Positions 17,185 through 24,711 of a DNA stretch of 29,388 bases are shown here, in pieces (the first letter of the stretch is position 1; every line of letters begins with the position of its first letter). The notes beneath the pieces are model-generated. The model was not told the origin of the DNA. It worked only from the letters and a program-made list of their open reading frames with translations, and made no database searches. Made by a program: the position numbers and the translations under genes. The stretch covers positions 1-29,388 of IMG/VR virus record IMGVR_UViG_3300041964_000007; one strand, 5' to 3'. Origin of the DNA: a virus.

Positions 17185-18195
17185 TTAGCCGTTGGTGCGG
17201 AACGCAACGATCGCGGCGTTCTTGCGCGAAACCTTGCGGTCCCATGCCGACGCGGCGTCATACGCGGACGCAGCCGGAGAGCCGGTGTTAGCCGACACGG
17301 TTGCGGCCGAAGAGAAGCCAACCGGGTGAAGGATTAGCTGCTTGCGGCTGGTCACGGTCGAGAGACCCCATCCGTTTCCGGCGCGCTCATCGGTAACAAC
17401 CGCCACCGAGCGTGCACCAAGGTTTGCCTCACCGAACGCCAGAGCGCCGCGACCGAGCAGATAGGTCGTGTAGGTGGTGCGGTTGGTGCCAACCACGGCG
17501 GGCATACCGTCATCAATGATGACCGGAAGACCCATGTAGGTCGCGAACGGCTGAGTGGCCGAGGCCGGGTCCGTGTTCGTCGGCTCATTCTTGAGCAGGT
17601 TGAAGAACACACGCGAGTGCATGACGATCAGTTGCAGCTTGCCGAACGCATCGCCCATCGAGGCCATCGCTTCCGTCACGGTGCCGACGTTCGCCAGTTC
17701 CGAGGCAGCCGCAGCGCCCACCGCATCGGTCGCAACGTTGCGGACCATATCACCAGCATCGTTGGCGATGTTGTCCTTGATCACGCCGGACAGCTTGGCC
17801 AGCGCGAAGCGCTGGTAAGCCTGCACCCAATAGGGAGCGACTACATTGTTGACGATGTGACCGAGAATGTCCTCACCCGAGAGAGTGGACGCAAGCTCGG
17901 CTTCCCCGAACGTCTTCGAGAAATAGTCCTTCTGATAGGACTGCGGACCCATCTTGATGCCGTTGACGCCAGCGTTCGTTCCATCGTCCTTGGCGAGATC
18001 GGGATCAGAGTAATCCTGAAGACCGAAGAGCGGGAGCGTGCCGGTGTGGCCAGCCTGACCCGCAAGCGCGGCCATTTCGTTCGAGGTGACAATCGCACCC
18101 GAAGAAAGCAAAGCCGACTTTGCAGTTACCGCTTCGGTGACAGCGGCGGAAAAGATATTCGGATGAATGATATCCGAGAGGGAAGTATGTGCCAA
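17185..18195 (-). CDS. Major capsid protein
   Basis: A 336-aa protein that builds the HK97-fold shell. It opens MAHTSLSDIIHPNIFSAAV, then SGAIVTSNEMAALAG, GTLPLFGLQDYSD, an E-loop-like YQKDYFSKTFGEAELAS and a spine-helix region with WVQAYQRFALAKLSGVI. Later MHSRVFFNLLKNEP and PVIIDDGMP are typical of the 'phage coat protein' family next to DUF4055 portals. The start is TTG 18195, seven bases after GGAG; no ATG or GTG in frame fits better, so a major virion gene uses a rare start. It lies between scaffold and connector genes with its own leader and its own terminator. Confidence 0.88.
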   Translation of the reverse strand: MAHTSLSDIIHPNIFSAAVTEAVTAKSALLSSGAIVTSNEMAALAGQAGHTGTLPLFGLQDYSDPDLAKDDGTNAGVNGIKMGPQSYQKDYFSKTFGEAELASTLSGEDILGHIVNNVVAPYWVQAYQRFALAKLSGVIKDNIANDAGDMVRNVATDAVGAAAASELANVGTVTEAMASMGDAFGKLQLIVMHSRVFFNLLKNEPTNTDPASATQPFATYMGLPVIIDDGMPAVVGTNRTTYTTYLLGRGALAFGEANLGARSVAVVTDERAGNGWGLSTVTSRKQLILHPVGFSSAATVSANTGSPAASAYDAASAWDRKVSRKNAAIVAFRTNG

Positions 18196-18239
18196 AGTGG
18201 TTCTCCATCGAGATTGACCGGCAACCTCAAGTGGAGCCG

Positions 18240-18265
18240 GAGCCCCGAAGGGCTCTGGTATTTAG
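18240..18265 (-). promoter_or_regulatory. CTAAATA element with TTCG stem-loop in the capsid leader
   Basis: The motif is at 18259-18265. Three bases downstream is a GAGCCC-TTCG-GGGCTC stem (18240-18255), an especially stable tetraloop. A 63-nt leader then leads to GGAG and the TTG start. Confidence 0.6.
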
Positions 18266-18306
18266 TTGGGCAGTATCGTATGAAGAAGATTTAGCGACTT
18301 TGGCGA

Positions 18307-18942
18307 TTAAACCTTCAAGTTAGAGCCAACCGCAGCGGCAATGCTGTTCGCAACATCAGAGCCCTTTTCATTGGCGATCTTGGAGAAAGCCGTTAGGGTG
18401 AGGGTCTCCTTGGTGAAACCATGGGTGTTTGAAGCGCCCGTAGTCGAACCCATTGCACCCGCCCCGCTGTTCTGAGGCGCGGCGACATAATGCTTGGCCG
18501 CGTCGCTTGCGAAGAAGTCATTGAGGTGATCGTTAAGCGCCTTGTCGCCAACGACGGCTTCACCGTCTTTCATCGTGGCACCGGCCTTGAGGAACGTGGT
18601 GAGAATGTCCGCGTGATGTGGCAAGACGCCAGCCTTCGCGATCTCTGCACTGATCACGGCATCGATCTTGACCGCCGATAGGTCACCGTTGAGCCGGGTA
18701 AGCTGATCGGTGAGCTTCTTGATCTCGGCATCGTGCTTTTTGGTGAGGCTCGCCTTGATGGCCTCGATGTCGCCAGTCTTGGTGGCGGCTTCGTTGGCGG
18801 CTTCTTCCGCAGCGGCTTCGGCGGTTTCCTTGTCGGATTTCAGCTTACGGACTTCGCCAATCAGTTCGGCGTTCTTGTCCTTGAGTGCCTTCGTGGCATC
18901 CGCAACCGCATCCGCGATTGCCTTCTTCGTTTCTTCGTCCAT
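18307..18942 (-). CDS. Capsid scaffolding protein
   Basis: A 211-aa protein from ATG 18942 with AAGGA six bases upstream. The first 115 residues are charged and helical (ADATKALKDKNAELIGEVRKL, then KKHDAEIKKLTDQLTRL), the coiled coil expected of scaffolds. A short 'GVLPHHADILTTFLKAG' domain and a flexible glycine/serine/threonine stretch (NSGAGAMGSTTGASNT) precede a C-terminal helix that probably contacts capsid. Directly upstream of the capsid gene in the standard order MuF - scaffold - capsid. Scaffolds guide procapsid assembly and are then lost; I see no protease domain. Confidence 0.8.
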   Translation of the reverse strand: MDEETKKAIADAVADATKALKDKNAELIGEVRKLKSDKETAEAAAEEAANEAATKTGDIEAIKASLTKKHDAEIKKLTDQLTRLNGDLSAVKIDAVISAEIAKAGVLPHHADILTTFLKAGATMKDGEAVVGDKALNDHLNDFFASDAAKHYVAAPQNSGAGAMGSTTGASNTHGFTKETLTLTAFSKIANEKGSDVANSIAAAVGSNLKV

Positions 18943-19008
18943 TACATGTCCTTTCGCGACTCAATCGAGTTAGGTTGGTGCGCAGCACCGGTGCGAAAGG
19001 ATCACGAA

Positions 19009-19029
19009 CCCCCACGCGGGGGTATTTAG
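19009..19029 (-). promoter_or_regulatory. CTAAATA element with leader stem-loop before the scaffold gene
   Basis: The motif (19023-19029) abuts a CCCCC-GCGT-GGGGG stem at 19009-19022 with no spacer. The leader is 80 nt, the longest of the set, and ends in AAGGA and ATG. Confidence 0.6.
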
Positions 19030-19224
19030 TCAGTCGAGATAATCGGGCGGGATATCGCCCTCATAGACTGGATCAGTGATGATCAGCCGAACGGCATCAA
19101 GGGCGCGCGCGTGATCGGGATAATCGAGTTGCGCGGCCTGCCACTCGATATCGCGCATGTCCTCTAGGGTGAGATCATGACCCTTGGCGAGCAAATCGCT
19201 CAACACTTCACTTGGCGGCTTCAT
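19030..19224 (-). CDS. Small hypothetical head-region protein
   Basis: A 64-aa acidic protein from ATG 19224 that overlaps the end of the MuF gene by 17 bases and stops at 19030, just before the CTAAATA element of the scaffold. The sequence (MKPPSEVLSDLLAKGHD, a following LEDMRDIEWQAAQL and an ending GDIPPDYLD) is probably helical with no membrane segment. Codon use matches its neighbours. Overlap-coupled small genes between MuF and scaffold are common, but I do not recognise this one. Confidence 0.65.
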   Translation of the reverse strand: MKPPSEVLSDLLAKGHDLTLEDMRDIEWQAAQLDYPDHARALDAVRLIITDPVYEGDIPPDYLD

Positions 19225-21322
19225 CTAACAGTTCCTCGATCAGGTTCACGAGATCGGTATCGGCCAAGTCGCGCCGACCCATCATGAACGCGGCAAAAGA
19301 CTCGGCAAACCATTCGGCCTCATTGGTGGTCGCATAGGTGCTCGACAGTTGGTTACGGCGCTCGATGCCGCGTCCCTGTAAGTTGCCCGGGGCGGCACCA
19401 TGAAACTTGTTGAAGAACATCTGTTTCAGGCGACGCTCAAGGGGCGGGGTGCCGACTGTGGCGCGCCGACCTTCCTTCTTCCACATTTGATGGATGTGGT
19501 GCCCGGTCTCGTGGAACAGCACCGTGCGCATCCGATCAATGCCGGTGAAATACTTATCAACCGTATAAGGCCGCTTGGTGATCTCCTCACCGACCTTCCA
19601 TGCGCTCACCTCATCGGAGGCTTGGCGTTGCGCCGTGGCGATCTTGCGCCGAAGCTTGAACTCCTTATCGGCCAACTTGCGGTAGCTCATGAATAGCTCC
19701 CGCTCATCAACCAATCGGTTCAGATACCGCTCACGCAAGGCCGGGTCTTGGCTCAAATCCGCGATCTCACTCCTGATCTCACCAATCCGCGTCAACATAT
19801 CGGCAAGCTCGGCTCGCATGGCGGTATGTTCGGCGCTGATCTTACTCAACCCGCCAGATTGCGGGCCAGTTTCATCTACACCAACCCGGCTGGCAAAACC
19901 ATTGAAATGCGTCGGGTGAACGCCAAGCGTTCCATCTCCCATATTGGCGACGGCCGAGTTGCCCGAAATCGAACGGATTGCCCGAAGGCGGGGGAGCTTG
20001 AACGCGTCCGTGATGGCATCAACCTCAGGCATAAGGGCAAGGATGGCCGATGCCGCCTGATCGCTAAACTCGGTCGAGAGTTGAGCCTTCCCGAAGTGCT
20101 CGGCTTTCACGCCCCGGAATTCCGGCCGGGGGTCATAAGCCGATGCCTTGGCATTCTCGGTGAGACGTGTGTTCAGACGTTTGGTCACGTCCTTGCGCGA
20201 GATCACCTCAACGGTGGTGTCATTGATCTCCCGGTTAATCGGAGACGTGAACCGCACCGGTGCCGGTGCAGGCGTTGGCGCTGGTGATCTCACACCACCG
20301 GCGAAGAGCCGTTCGTCAAACTGACGAAGCTCTTGAAGCGATTTGTATCCGCCACGCTCCTTGAAGAAGCTCTGAAAGTCGAACTCGGGATTGGCGCGGA
20401 ATATATCCGCGCGTGCCTTGCCGAGCACTTCGTCTTGCACGCTCTCGGGTTGGTCCTTCAACCATTCACCAAAGGGCTTGTGCTTCTTGCCCTCATTGTC
20501 GCGGCGCGGGATTAGAAGGCTTCGGCACCGTGGGTGCGCCGGGGGTGAGGGGTGCGGGGCATCGATGCCATAGATGGTCCCTGAGCGTCCCTGACAGATA
20601 GCCGATGTCCGGCTATCGAGGATCGATGACCATTCCAGAAACTTAATGGTCTTCGATCGCTTGAAAACTTCTTCACGTGCGCTGTTCTGAATGGCGCTAT
20701 TCGCCGTCAACGCGATCGTGGTTGCATCGCGGCGGGAGGTTTGAAGAATGCCGTCCGTGTAGTTGTTCTGGCGCGTGCCCCGAATGCGGGCGATGGCTTG
20801 GCCGGTGGTCTCGCCAAGTCCCGCCGACATCCTCAACGCACCTTCGAGCCGACGAAGACGGCCCGCTTCCTGAACCTCAAGCCAAGGCATCAGGAGCGTG
20901 ACGCCATCATCCGCGAAGGGGAGGGGAGTGGACTTGATGAGCGATTGTAAAAACTGTGGTCCCGGGATGGTGGTCCGGAGATCGAGCTTCGCGCCCGCCG
21001 TCTTCATCGCCCGTGCGGCAAACTCGGCTTCCGTGCCTGCCACTTCCTCAAGATCACCGATCAGGTTGTTCGCGGCTTTCTGATAGGCGTTGCGATTGAT
21101 CTCCCGATACGCCTCGCGCATGTCCTCAAGCCGCTTGGTGGTCGCGGGTCCGCGATCGAACCCATCGGCCTCGATGCGGGCATACCGGGTGGCGATGAGA
21201 TCGGTGAGGGCCTCATCATATCCATTCAGCGTGCGAACCATCGCATCCGCATGTTCTTGGCCGATGTCTCGCGCCGCCACTGAATGGCGGAACAAGATAT
21301 CCCTGAGCTTGTCCTGATCCAC
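19208..21322 (-). CDS. MuF-type minor head protein fused to a zinc-metalloprotease-like domain
   Basis: A 704-aa protein from GTG 21322. Residues about 1-280 are the MuF/SPP1 gp7-like head-morphogenesis domain. It is helical at first, then SRRDATTIALTANSAIQN, WSSILDSRTSAICQGRSG (231-248) and PPAHPRCRSLL (260-270). A Pro/Ala linker (346-356) leads to a second half. That half has a long helix (495-575) and at 604-608 HETGH, preceded by hydrophobic VLF. At 667-677 NEAEWFAESFA supplies the downstream glutamate expected of gluzincin-like zinc proteases. MuF proteins bind the portal region inside the head and can carry C-terminal effector domains injected with DNA. I infer a packaged protease, acting on capsid or on host proteins. 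Typical lone MuF proteins are 250-400 aa. Confidence 0.75.
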   Translation of the reverse strand: MDQDKLRDILFRHSVAARDIGQEHADAMVRTLNGYDEALTDLIATRYARIEADGFDRGPATTKRLEDMREAYREINRNAYQKAANNLIGDLEEVAGTEAEFAARAMKTAGAKLDLRTTIPGPQFLQSLIKSTPLPFADDGVTLLMPWLEVQEAGRLRRLEGALRMSAGLGETTGQAIARIRGTRQNNYTDGILQTSRRDATTIALTANSAIQNSAREEVFKRSKTIKFLEWSSILDSRTSAICQGRSGTIYGIDAPHPSPPAHPRCRSLLIPRRDNEGKKHKPFGEWLKDQPESVQDEVLGKARADIFRANPEFDFQSFFKERGGYKSLQELRQFDERLFAGGVRSPAPTPAPAPVRFTSPINREINDTTVEVISRKDVTKRLNTRLTENAKASAYDPRPEFRGVKAEHFGKAQLSTEFSDQAASAILALMPEVDAITDAFKLPRLRAIRSISGNSAVANMGDGTLGVHPTHFNGFASRVGVDETGPQSGGLSKISAEHTAMRAELADMLTRIGEIRSEIADLSQDPALRERYLNRLVDERELFMSYRKLADKEFKLRRKIATAQRQASDEVSAWKVGEEITKRPYTVDKYFTGIDRMRTVLFHETGHHIHQMWKKEGRRATVGTPPLERRLKQMFFNKFHGAAPGNLQGRGIERRNQLSSTYATTNEAEWFAESFAAFMMGRRDLADTDLVNLIEELLDEAAK

Positions 21323-21340
21323 GGCCTATTTAGGCCGTGG
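21319..21340 (-). promoter_or_regulatory. CTAAATA element in the loop of a perfect hairpin at the MuF start
   Basis: CCACGGCC and GGCCGTGG (21319-21326, 21333-21340) are perfect 8-bp arms with TAAATA as the six-base loop. The portal TAA stop is inside the loop, and the MuF GTG start (21320-21322) is in the downstream arm, 4 nt after the motif. Confidence 0.6.
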
Positions 21341-22730
21341 GGTCATCCTCGATGCCGATGACGGGCGGACGATCAGCGACTTCCTGAGCAATCCGATCGG
21401 CATCGGCTTCCTTGTCGAACGACTCCGGGAGCGTCTCACCTTCGATCAGGGCATCAAGGAGCGTGTCACGGCTGATCACCCCGGCCTGATAGAGGGACAT
21501 CAGGGATGCGATTTCGTCCTTGGTGAGCTTGGCCGAACCGAAATCGGTGTTGACCTCATAGGTGATCGAACCTTCCTGATAGCCGAGCCAATACGCAACC
21601 CACTTTAGCGCATCGGTGATCTTGCGCGAGATCAGGCGGGCCGTGGATGCCAGCGCGGCATTCTCACTTGCCATCTTGACCTTCAGGGTCTCGGAGCCTT
21701 CCACGCCCGCGCGTTCATCGGCAAGGATGCGAGCGCCGACCTTGGCCATGTCGCTGGCGATTTGTTGCGTGAACAGCATGAGCTTATCGATCGCGACGCC
21801 GGAATATTCCAGCATCCCGATACGCATGTCATTGCCGGACTTGATCTCACCCTTGAGGAAAGTCCCCGGTGCAAGACTGACATCCTGAATCTTGGCGGGA
21901 CCGAACAGATACGGTGTCGGATTGGACGCGAAGAAGCTGCACTGAGCTAGGTTCGCGGATGCGATATAGTGTTGACCATTCAGGTCACACACGTCGCTCA
22001 GCTTGGCTTTCGCCGGGGCGAAGCGGCGGTTGGTCGAAACGAGCACGAACGGGATGCCGACGTTTGCGATCGGGGCACCAGCGCGAAGCGGCTGAATGGG
22101 CTCACCCGCGACATAATCGGCGTTCGGCTCCGGGCGGGACCACATCGTGACGGTGTAGATGCCCTGATCGAGCCATAGCTCCCGGATGATGTCCGGACCT
22201 TCCTGTAGGACCACGCGACCGATGCCGAGCCCGCCGCCAATCAGGGCGGGTTCGATCTTGATGATCGTTTCGGCGCGATAGACGCTCACCACGGGACGGA
22301 CGCCGACCCGCTGAGCTTCCGCCACGCTCATGGCGCGATCGGACGCGGGAAGGTCCACCAGCAACCCGACGAAGTTAGTGAGGAGAAACTCGGAGGCGAC
22401 TTCTTCGGCAAGGTCATCAACGGTGAGGTAGTCGGGTGTGATCGTCTCAAGGATCGAGCCGAGCCCAGCCGGGGCTTCCTTGTTGGACGGCTTGCGGAAG
22501 AGCAAACCGAGCAAACCCTCATGGCACCGGGATGCGCCCGGAAAGAACGGGGTGCGGGCCGCGATCGCCTTATGATGGTCATCGGTGAGACCGGGGTCTT
22601 TCGGGAGATAGCTGGTGCGACGCTCGGAGGATTTCACCACCCGTGCGCCCTCGATCATGTCACGATTGCGCTGCCACTCTTCCCGCCATGCAACAAAGGC
22701 AGGCGTCACCGTATCGATCTTATCCGTCAT
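21330..22730 (-). CDS. Portal protein, DUF4055 family
   Basis: A 466-aa protein from ATG 22730 (MTDKIDTVTPAFVAWREEW). The family features are present: RDMIEGARVVK, then YLPKDPGLTDDHH, a ...RTPFFPGASRCHEGLLGLLFRK hallmark near 54-76, VDDLAEEVASEFL and, in the last third, GVAIDKLMLFTQQIASDMAKVG. DUF4055 proteins form the dodecameric ring through which DNA is packaged and ejected. The length is usual for the family. The gene sits between the large terminase and MuF. The stop codon TAA forms part of the next CTAAATA element. Confidence 0.85.
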   Translation of the reverse strand: MTDKIDTVTPAFVAWREEWQRNRDMIEGARVVKSSERRTSYLPKDPGLTDDHHKAIAARTPFFPGASRCHEGLLGLLFRKPSNKEAPAGLGSILETITPDYLTVDDLAEEVASEFLLTNFVGLLVDLPASDRAMSVAEAQRVGVRPVVSVYRAETIIKIEPALIGGGLGIGRVVLQEGPDIIRELWLDQGIYTVTMWSRPEPNADYVAGEPIQPLRAGAPIANVGIPFVLVSTNRRFAPAKAKLSDVCDLNGQHYIASANLAQCSFFASNPTPYLFGPAKIQDVSLAPGTFLKGEIKSGNDMRIGMLEYSGVAIDKLMLFTQQIASDMAKVGARILADERAGVEGSETLKVKMASENAALASTARLISRKITDALKWVAYWLGYQEGSITYEVNTDFGSAKLTKDEIASLMSLYQAGVISRDTLLDALIEGETLPESFDKEADADRIAQEVADRPPVIGIEDDPTA

Positions 22731-22735
22731 GAACG

Positions 22736-22742
22736 TATTTAG
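22736..22742 (-). promoter_or_regulatory. CTAAATA element before the portal gene
   Basis: It includes the TAA stop of the large terminase (22739-22741) and ends 5 nt (CGTTC) before ATG 22730. Confidence 0.55.
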
Positions 22743-24073
22743 GCGGATGCTCCCATGTAGTTGGCGATCCGACCCGAGACGATCGGCTGATTAGGACCAT
22801 CACCGGTCAAGAGTTCACTCATGGCGTAGACATACGCATCCAAGCGATCGGGAGACTTGCCCCGCTTGCGATCATAGTCACCGGTGAGGCGGACCATCTG
22901 ATCTTCAAGCTCCTTGAACCGAAGATCAGCGGGATGGTGGATATGCCCGGCCTTCATCTCAGCCGCGATTGGCATCGCTCGGATGTTCTTGCCTTGGCCG
23001 CGCCCGGGATTGACGCTCTTGATCACAAGACTGGCATCAGCCGTTCGCAACGTGTGGGCGTTCTGATCACCACCCTGTGTGGTCTCGATAACGACCAATC
23101 CAGCGCCCCAACGCCGATACGCACTCGCGACCTTTTCGGCCCACTCATGGGGGTGATAGCGGCCGGACAAATCCTCCAAGGGATAATAGTGGCGCTCACC
23201 GCCATCCTCGATCGCACCACAGACGAAGATGCCGGTCTCATCCGAGGTTGGTGTATTCGTGACGGCCGGGTCAACACCGATGACGATAAGGTCGAAGTCA
23301 TCCGGCTCGGGCGTGGTGATGCGGTGATTGTCGAGATCAAGGGCGGAGAATAGGGCACCCTCTACTTCATCACTCCACTGGCCTTCAAGGAAACGCTTCT
23401 GTGTCGCTGCCGAGCGGTTCTGGAACTTGTTATAGTAGTTGGTATCAACGTTCGGGTTGGCGTCGGCTCCGAAGTGAAGGGAGGAATAGGACTGCGGGTC
23501 CGTCAACTCCCGCTTGGTATTGGGGACCAGCTTGGCGAGAAATAGCTGATAGAGCCAATGCTTCTTCGATGTCGGATTGCAATCCGCGATCATCTTCACG
23601 GGGCAGGCGGGATGCGCGACGTTGAGGAGACGGGAGTCGATCAACTCGAAAGTTTCGTAATCGAGATCGGTTGCCTCATTGAGGAATATGGTCTGATACT
23701 CGGCACCAAGGACTTTCTGAATCCGCTCCTCATCGTTGACGCCACTGAACACGATCGTGGAACCGCCGATCTCGGGACCGAAGGTGATGGTGAGATCGGT
23801 GGAGTTATACTGAACGAACGGTGCAATCCCGAACGTCGCGATCACGTCCTTGAAGGTTGCCCAAATCGTTGGCTTGATCGAGTTACCGGTGAGACGGAAG
23901 ATCGCATGAGCGCTGCCGGGATGTTGAAGGGCGCGCGCGATCATGAAAGCCGCGATCGCGTAGCTTTTGCCGCCACGGCTTGAGCCATAGGCGAGAAAGT
24001 ATTGATGATCGTGAAGGCGATCGATCAGCGCAAGCTGATGCGGGAATAATGCGGGGCCGTTGTAATCAGACAC
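22739..24073 (-). CDS. terL: Terminase large subunit
   Basis: A 444-aa packaging motor from GTG 24073. ATPase domain: Walker A-like GSSRGGKS at 30-37, Walker B-like TIFLNEAT at 128-135, then the coupling region MIADCNPTS near 161-169. Nuclease domain: IGVDPAVTN near 265-273 with the first metal-binding aspartate, DETG near 278-281, and PDRLDAYVYAMSEL near 408-421. It translocates DNA into the procapsid and cuts the concatemer. The small subunit is not adjacent but 3.2 kb upstream, separated by a regulatory and moron insert. There is no Shine-Dalgarno; the start follows the CTAAATA element by 4 nt. Confidence 0.92.
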   Translation of the reverse strand: MSDYNGPALFPHQLALIDRLHDHQYFLAYGSSRGGKSYAIAAFMIARALQHPGSAHAIFRLTGNSIKPTIWATFKDVIATFGIAPFVQYNSTDLTITFGPEIGGSTIVFSGVNDEERIQKVLGAEYQTIFLNEATDLDYETFELIDSRLLNVAHPACPVKMIADCNPTSKKHWLYQLFLAKLVPNTKRELTDPQSYSSLHFGADANPNVDTNYYNKFQNRSAATQKRFLEGQWSDEVEGALFSALDLDNHRITTPEPDDFDLIVIGVDPAVTNTPTSDETGIFVCGAIEDGGERHYYPLEDLSGRYHPHEWAEKVASAYRRWGAGLVVIETTQGGDQNAHTLRTADASLVIKSVNPGRGQGKNIRAMPIAAEMKAGHIHHPADLRFKELEDQMVRLTGDYDRKRGKSPDRLDAYVYAMSELLTGDGPNQPIVSGRIANYMGASA

Positions 24074-24077
24074 CCGG

Positions 24078-24084
24078 TATTTAG
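24078..24084 (-). promoter_or_regulatory. CTAAATA element before terL
   Basis: Exact motif, 4 nt (CCGG) before GTG 24073. The 180-base gap upstream (24085-24264) holds two hairpin-forming inverted repeats, around CACACC/GGTGTG (near 24183-24196) and GATGCCGC/GCGGCATC (near 24210-24240), but no gene I trust. Confidence 0.55.
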
Positions 24085-24264
24085 AGAGAAGGTGGGGGAA
24101 GCGTGCGCCAACACCTGCCCCCCGGCCGATCGTTCCAAGCCTTAACCGTTAAAATGCACTCCGTCTTCACCACGGCGTTGACACACCAAGGTGTGCAGGC
24201 TTGGCTTGATCGATGCCGCTGATGATCGGCGGGCGGCATCAAGTGGATGGCGGACGGAAACTCG

Positions 24265-24423
24265 TTAGGGCTTGCGTTCCTCGCGAAGTAGCTCCTCAAG
24301 TTCGCTCCGGATCAGCGCTCTAAGGCCCAAGATGATCGCATCTGTGTCGATCGGCGGGACGGTGATCGGCTCGAAGGTGATCGGCTCGAAGGGGATCGGC
24401 TCGAAGTTGATATTGGTCCTCAT
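24265..24423 (-). CDS. Small repeat protein with three FEPI units, 52 aa
   Basis: ATG 24423 overlaps the TGA of the previous gene (ATGA). The product begins MRTNINFEPIPFEPITFEPI, so FEPI occurs three times at five-residue spacing, each from nearly identical 15-base DNA. It is followed by a VPPIDTDAI bridge and a charged amphipathic helix (LIRSELEELLREE) to TAA 24265. This looks like a short linear-motif tail attached to a helix, perhaps a terminase or portal accessory, since it precedes terL. No family recognised; codon use and tight coupling support translation. Confidence 0.55.
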   Translation of the reverse strand: MRTNINFEPIPFEPITFEPITVPPIDTDAIILGLRALIRSELEELLREERKP

Positions 24424-24653
24424 GCCGGGTCTCCTTCGCCAATGACGGGAACGTCACCGGTGACGTTCAGGAGCGCGTCACTCTCGGCCTTGAAGGCCTT
24501 GGCGTCCGCTTCCTTCGCGAACGTAAGCGTGAAGGTGGAGGGGTCATCGAAGTTGTTGGCCGAAACAGCGCCAGCGGCGCGCGCTTCACCGACAATCCGG
24601 GATAGTTGGTTGCCGGGCGTGTGGTCCAGCATGGGAAGGGTGATGGTCTTCAT
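24420..24653 (-). CDS. Hypothetical late protein, 77 aa
   Basis: ATG 24653 (MKTITLPMLDHTPG) lies 5 nt after CTAAATA; upstream in-frame starts cross that element. The predicted product has an alpha/beta look: ISRIVGEARAAG-type helix, FTLTFAKEADAKAFKAES and a C-terminal VTGDVPVIGEG. The DNA coding for NVTGDV is part of a perfect 20-bp palindrome (24449-24468). It is followed by the FEPI gene with an ATGA overlap and precedes terL. Function unknown. Confidence 0.6.
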   Translation of the reverse strand: MKTITLPMLDHTPGNQLSRIVGEARAAGAVSANNFDDPSTFTLTFAKEADAKAFKAESDALLNVTGDVPVIGEGDPA

Positions 24654-24658
24654 GTCGA

Positions 24659-24665
24659 TATTTAG
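24659..24665 (-). promoter_or_regulatory. CTAAATA element before the 77-aa gene
   Basis: Exact motif, 5 nt (TCGAC, the same spacer as at 15968-15972) before ATG 24653, and 9 nt after the terminator T-run. Confidence 0.55.
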
Positions 24666-24674
24666 CCCTGAGAC

Positions 24675-24711
24675 AAAAAGACCCGCCACGGAGGTGAGCA
24701 CGTGGCGGGTC
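24675..24711 (-). terminator. Rho-independent terminator
   Basis: Perfect 11-bp stem GACCCGCCACG/CGTGGCGGGTC (24701-24711 with 24680-24690), 10-nt loop, followed on the minus strand by TTTTT at 24675-24679. This is the most canonical terminator in the window. Confidence 0.85.

Noticed and set aside
24085-24264. Possible tRNA-like fold in the terL upstream gap
   Set aside because: I could not build an acceptor stem together with a T-arm; only isolated inverted repeats are present.
24081-24299. 72-aa minus-strand frame between the FEPI gene and terL
   Set aside because: It overlaps the FEPI gene's end in another frame, passes through the CTAAATA element and two hairpins, and has a Cys/Pro/Arg-rich shadow-like composition.
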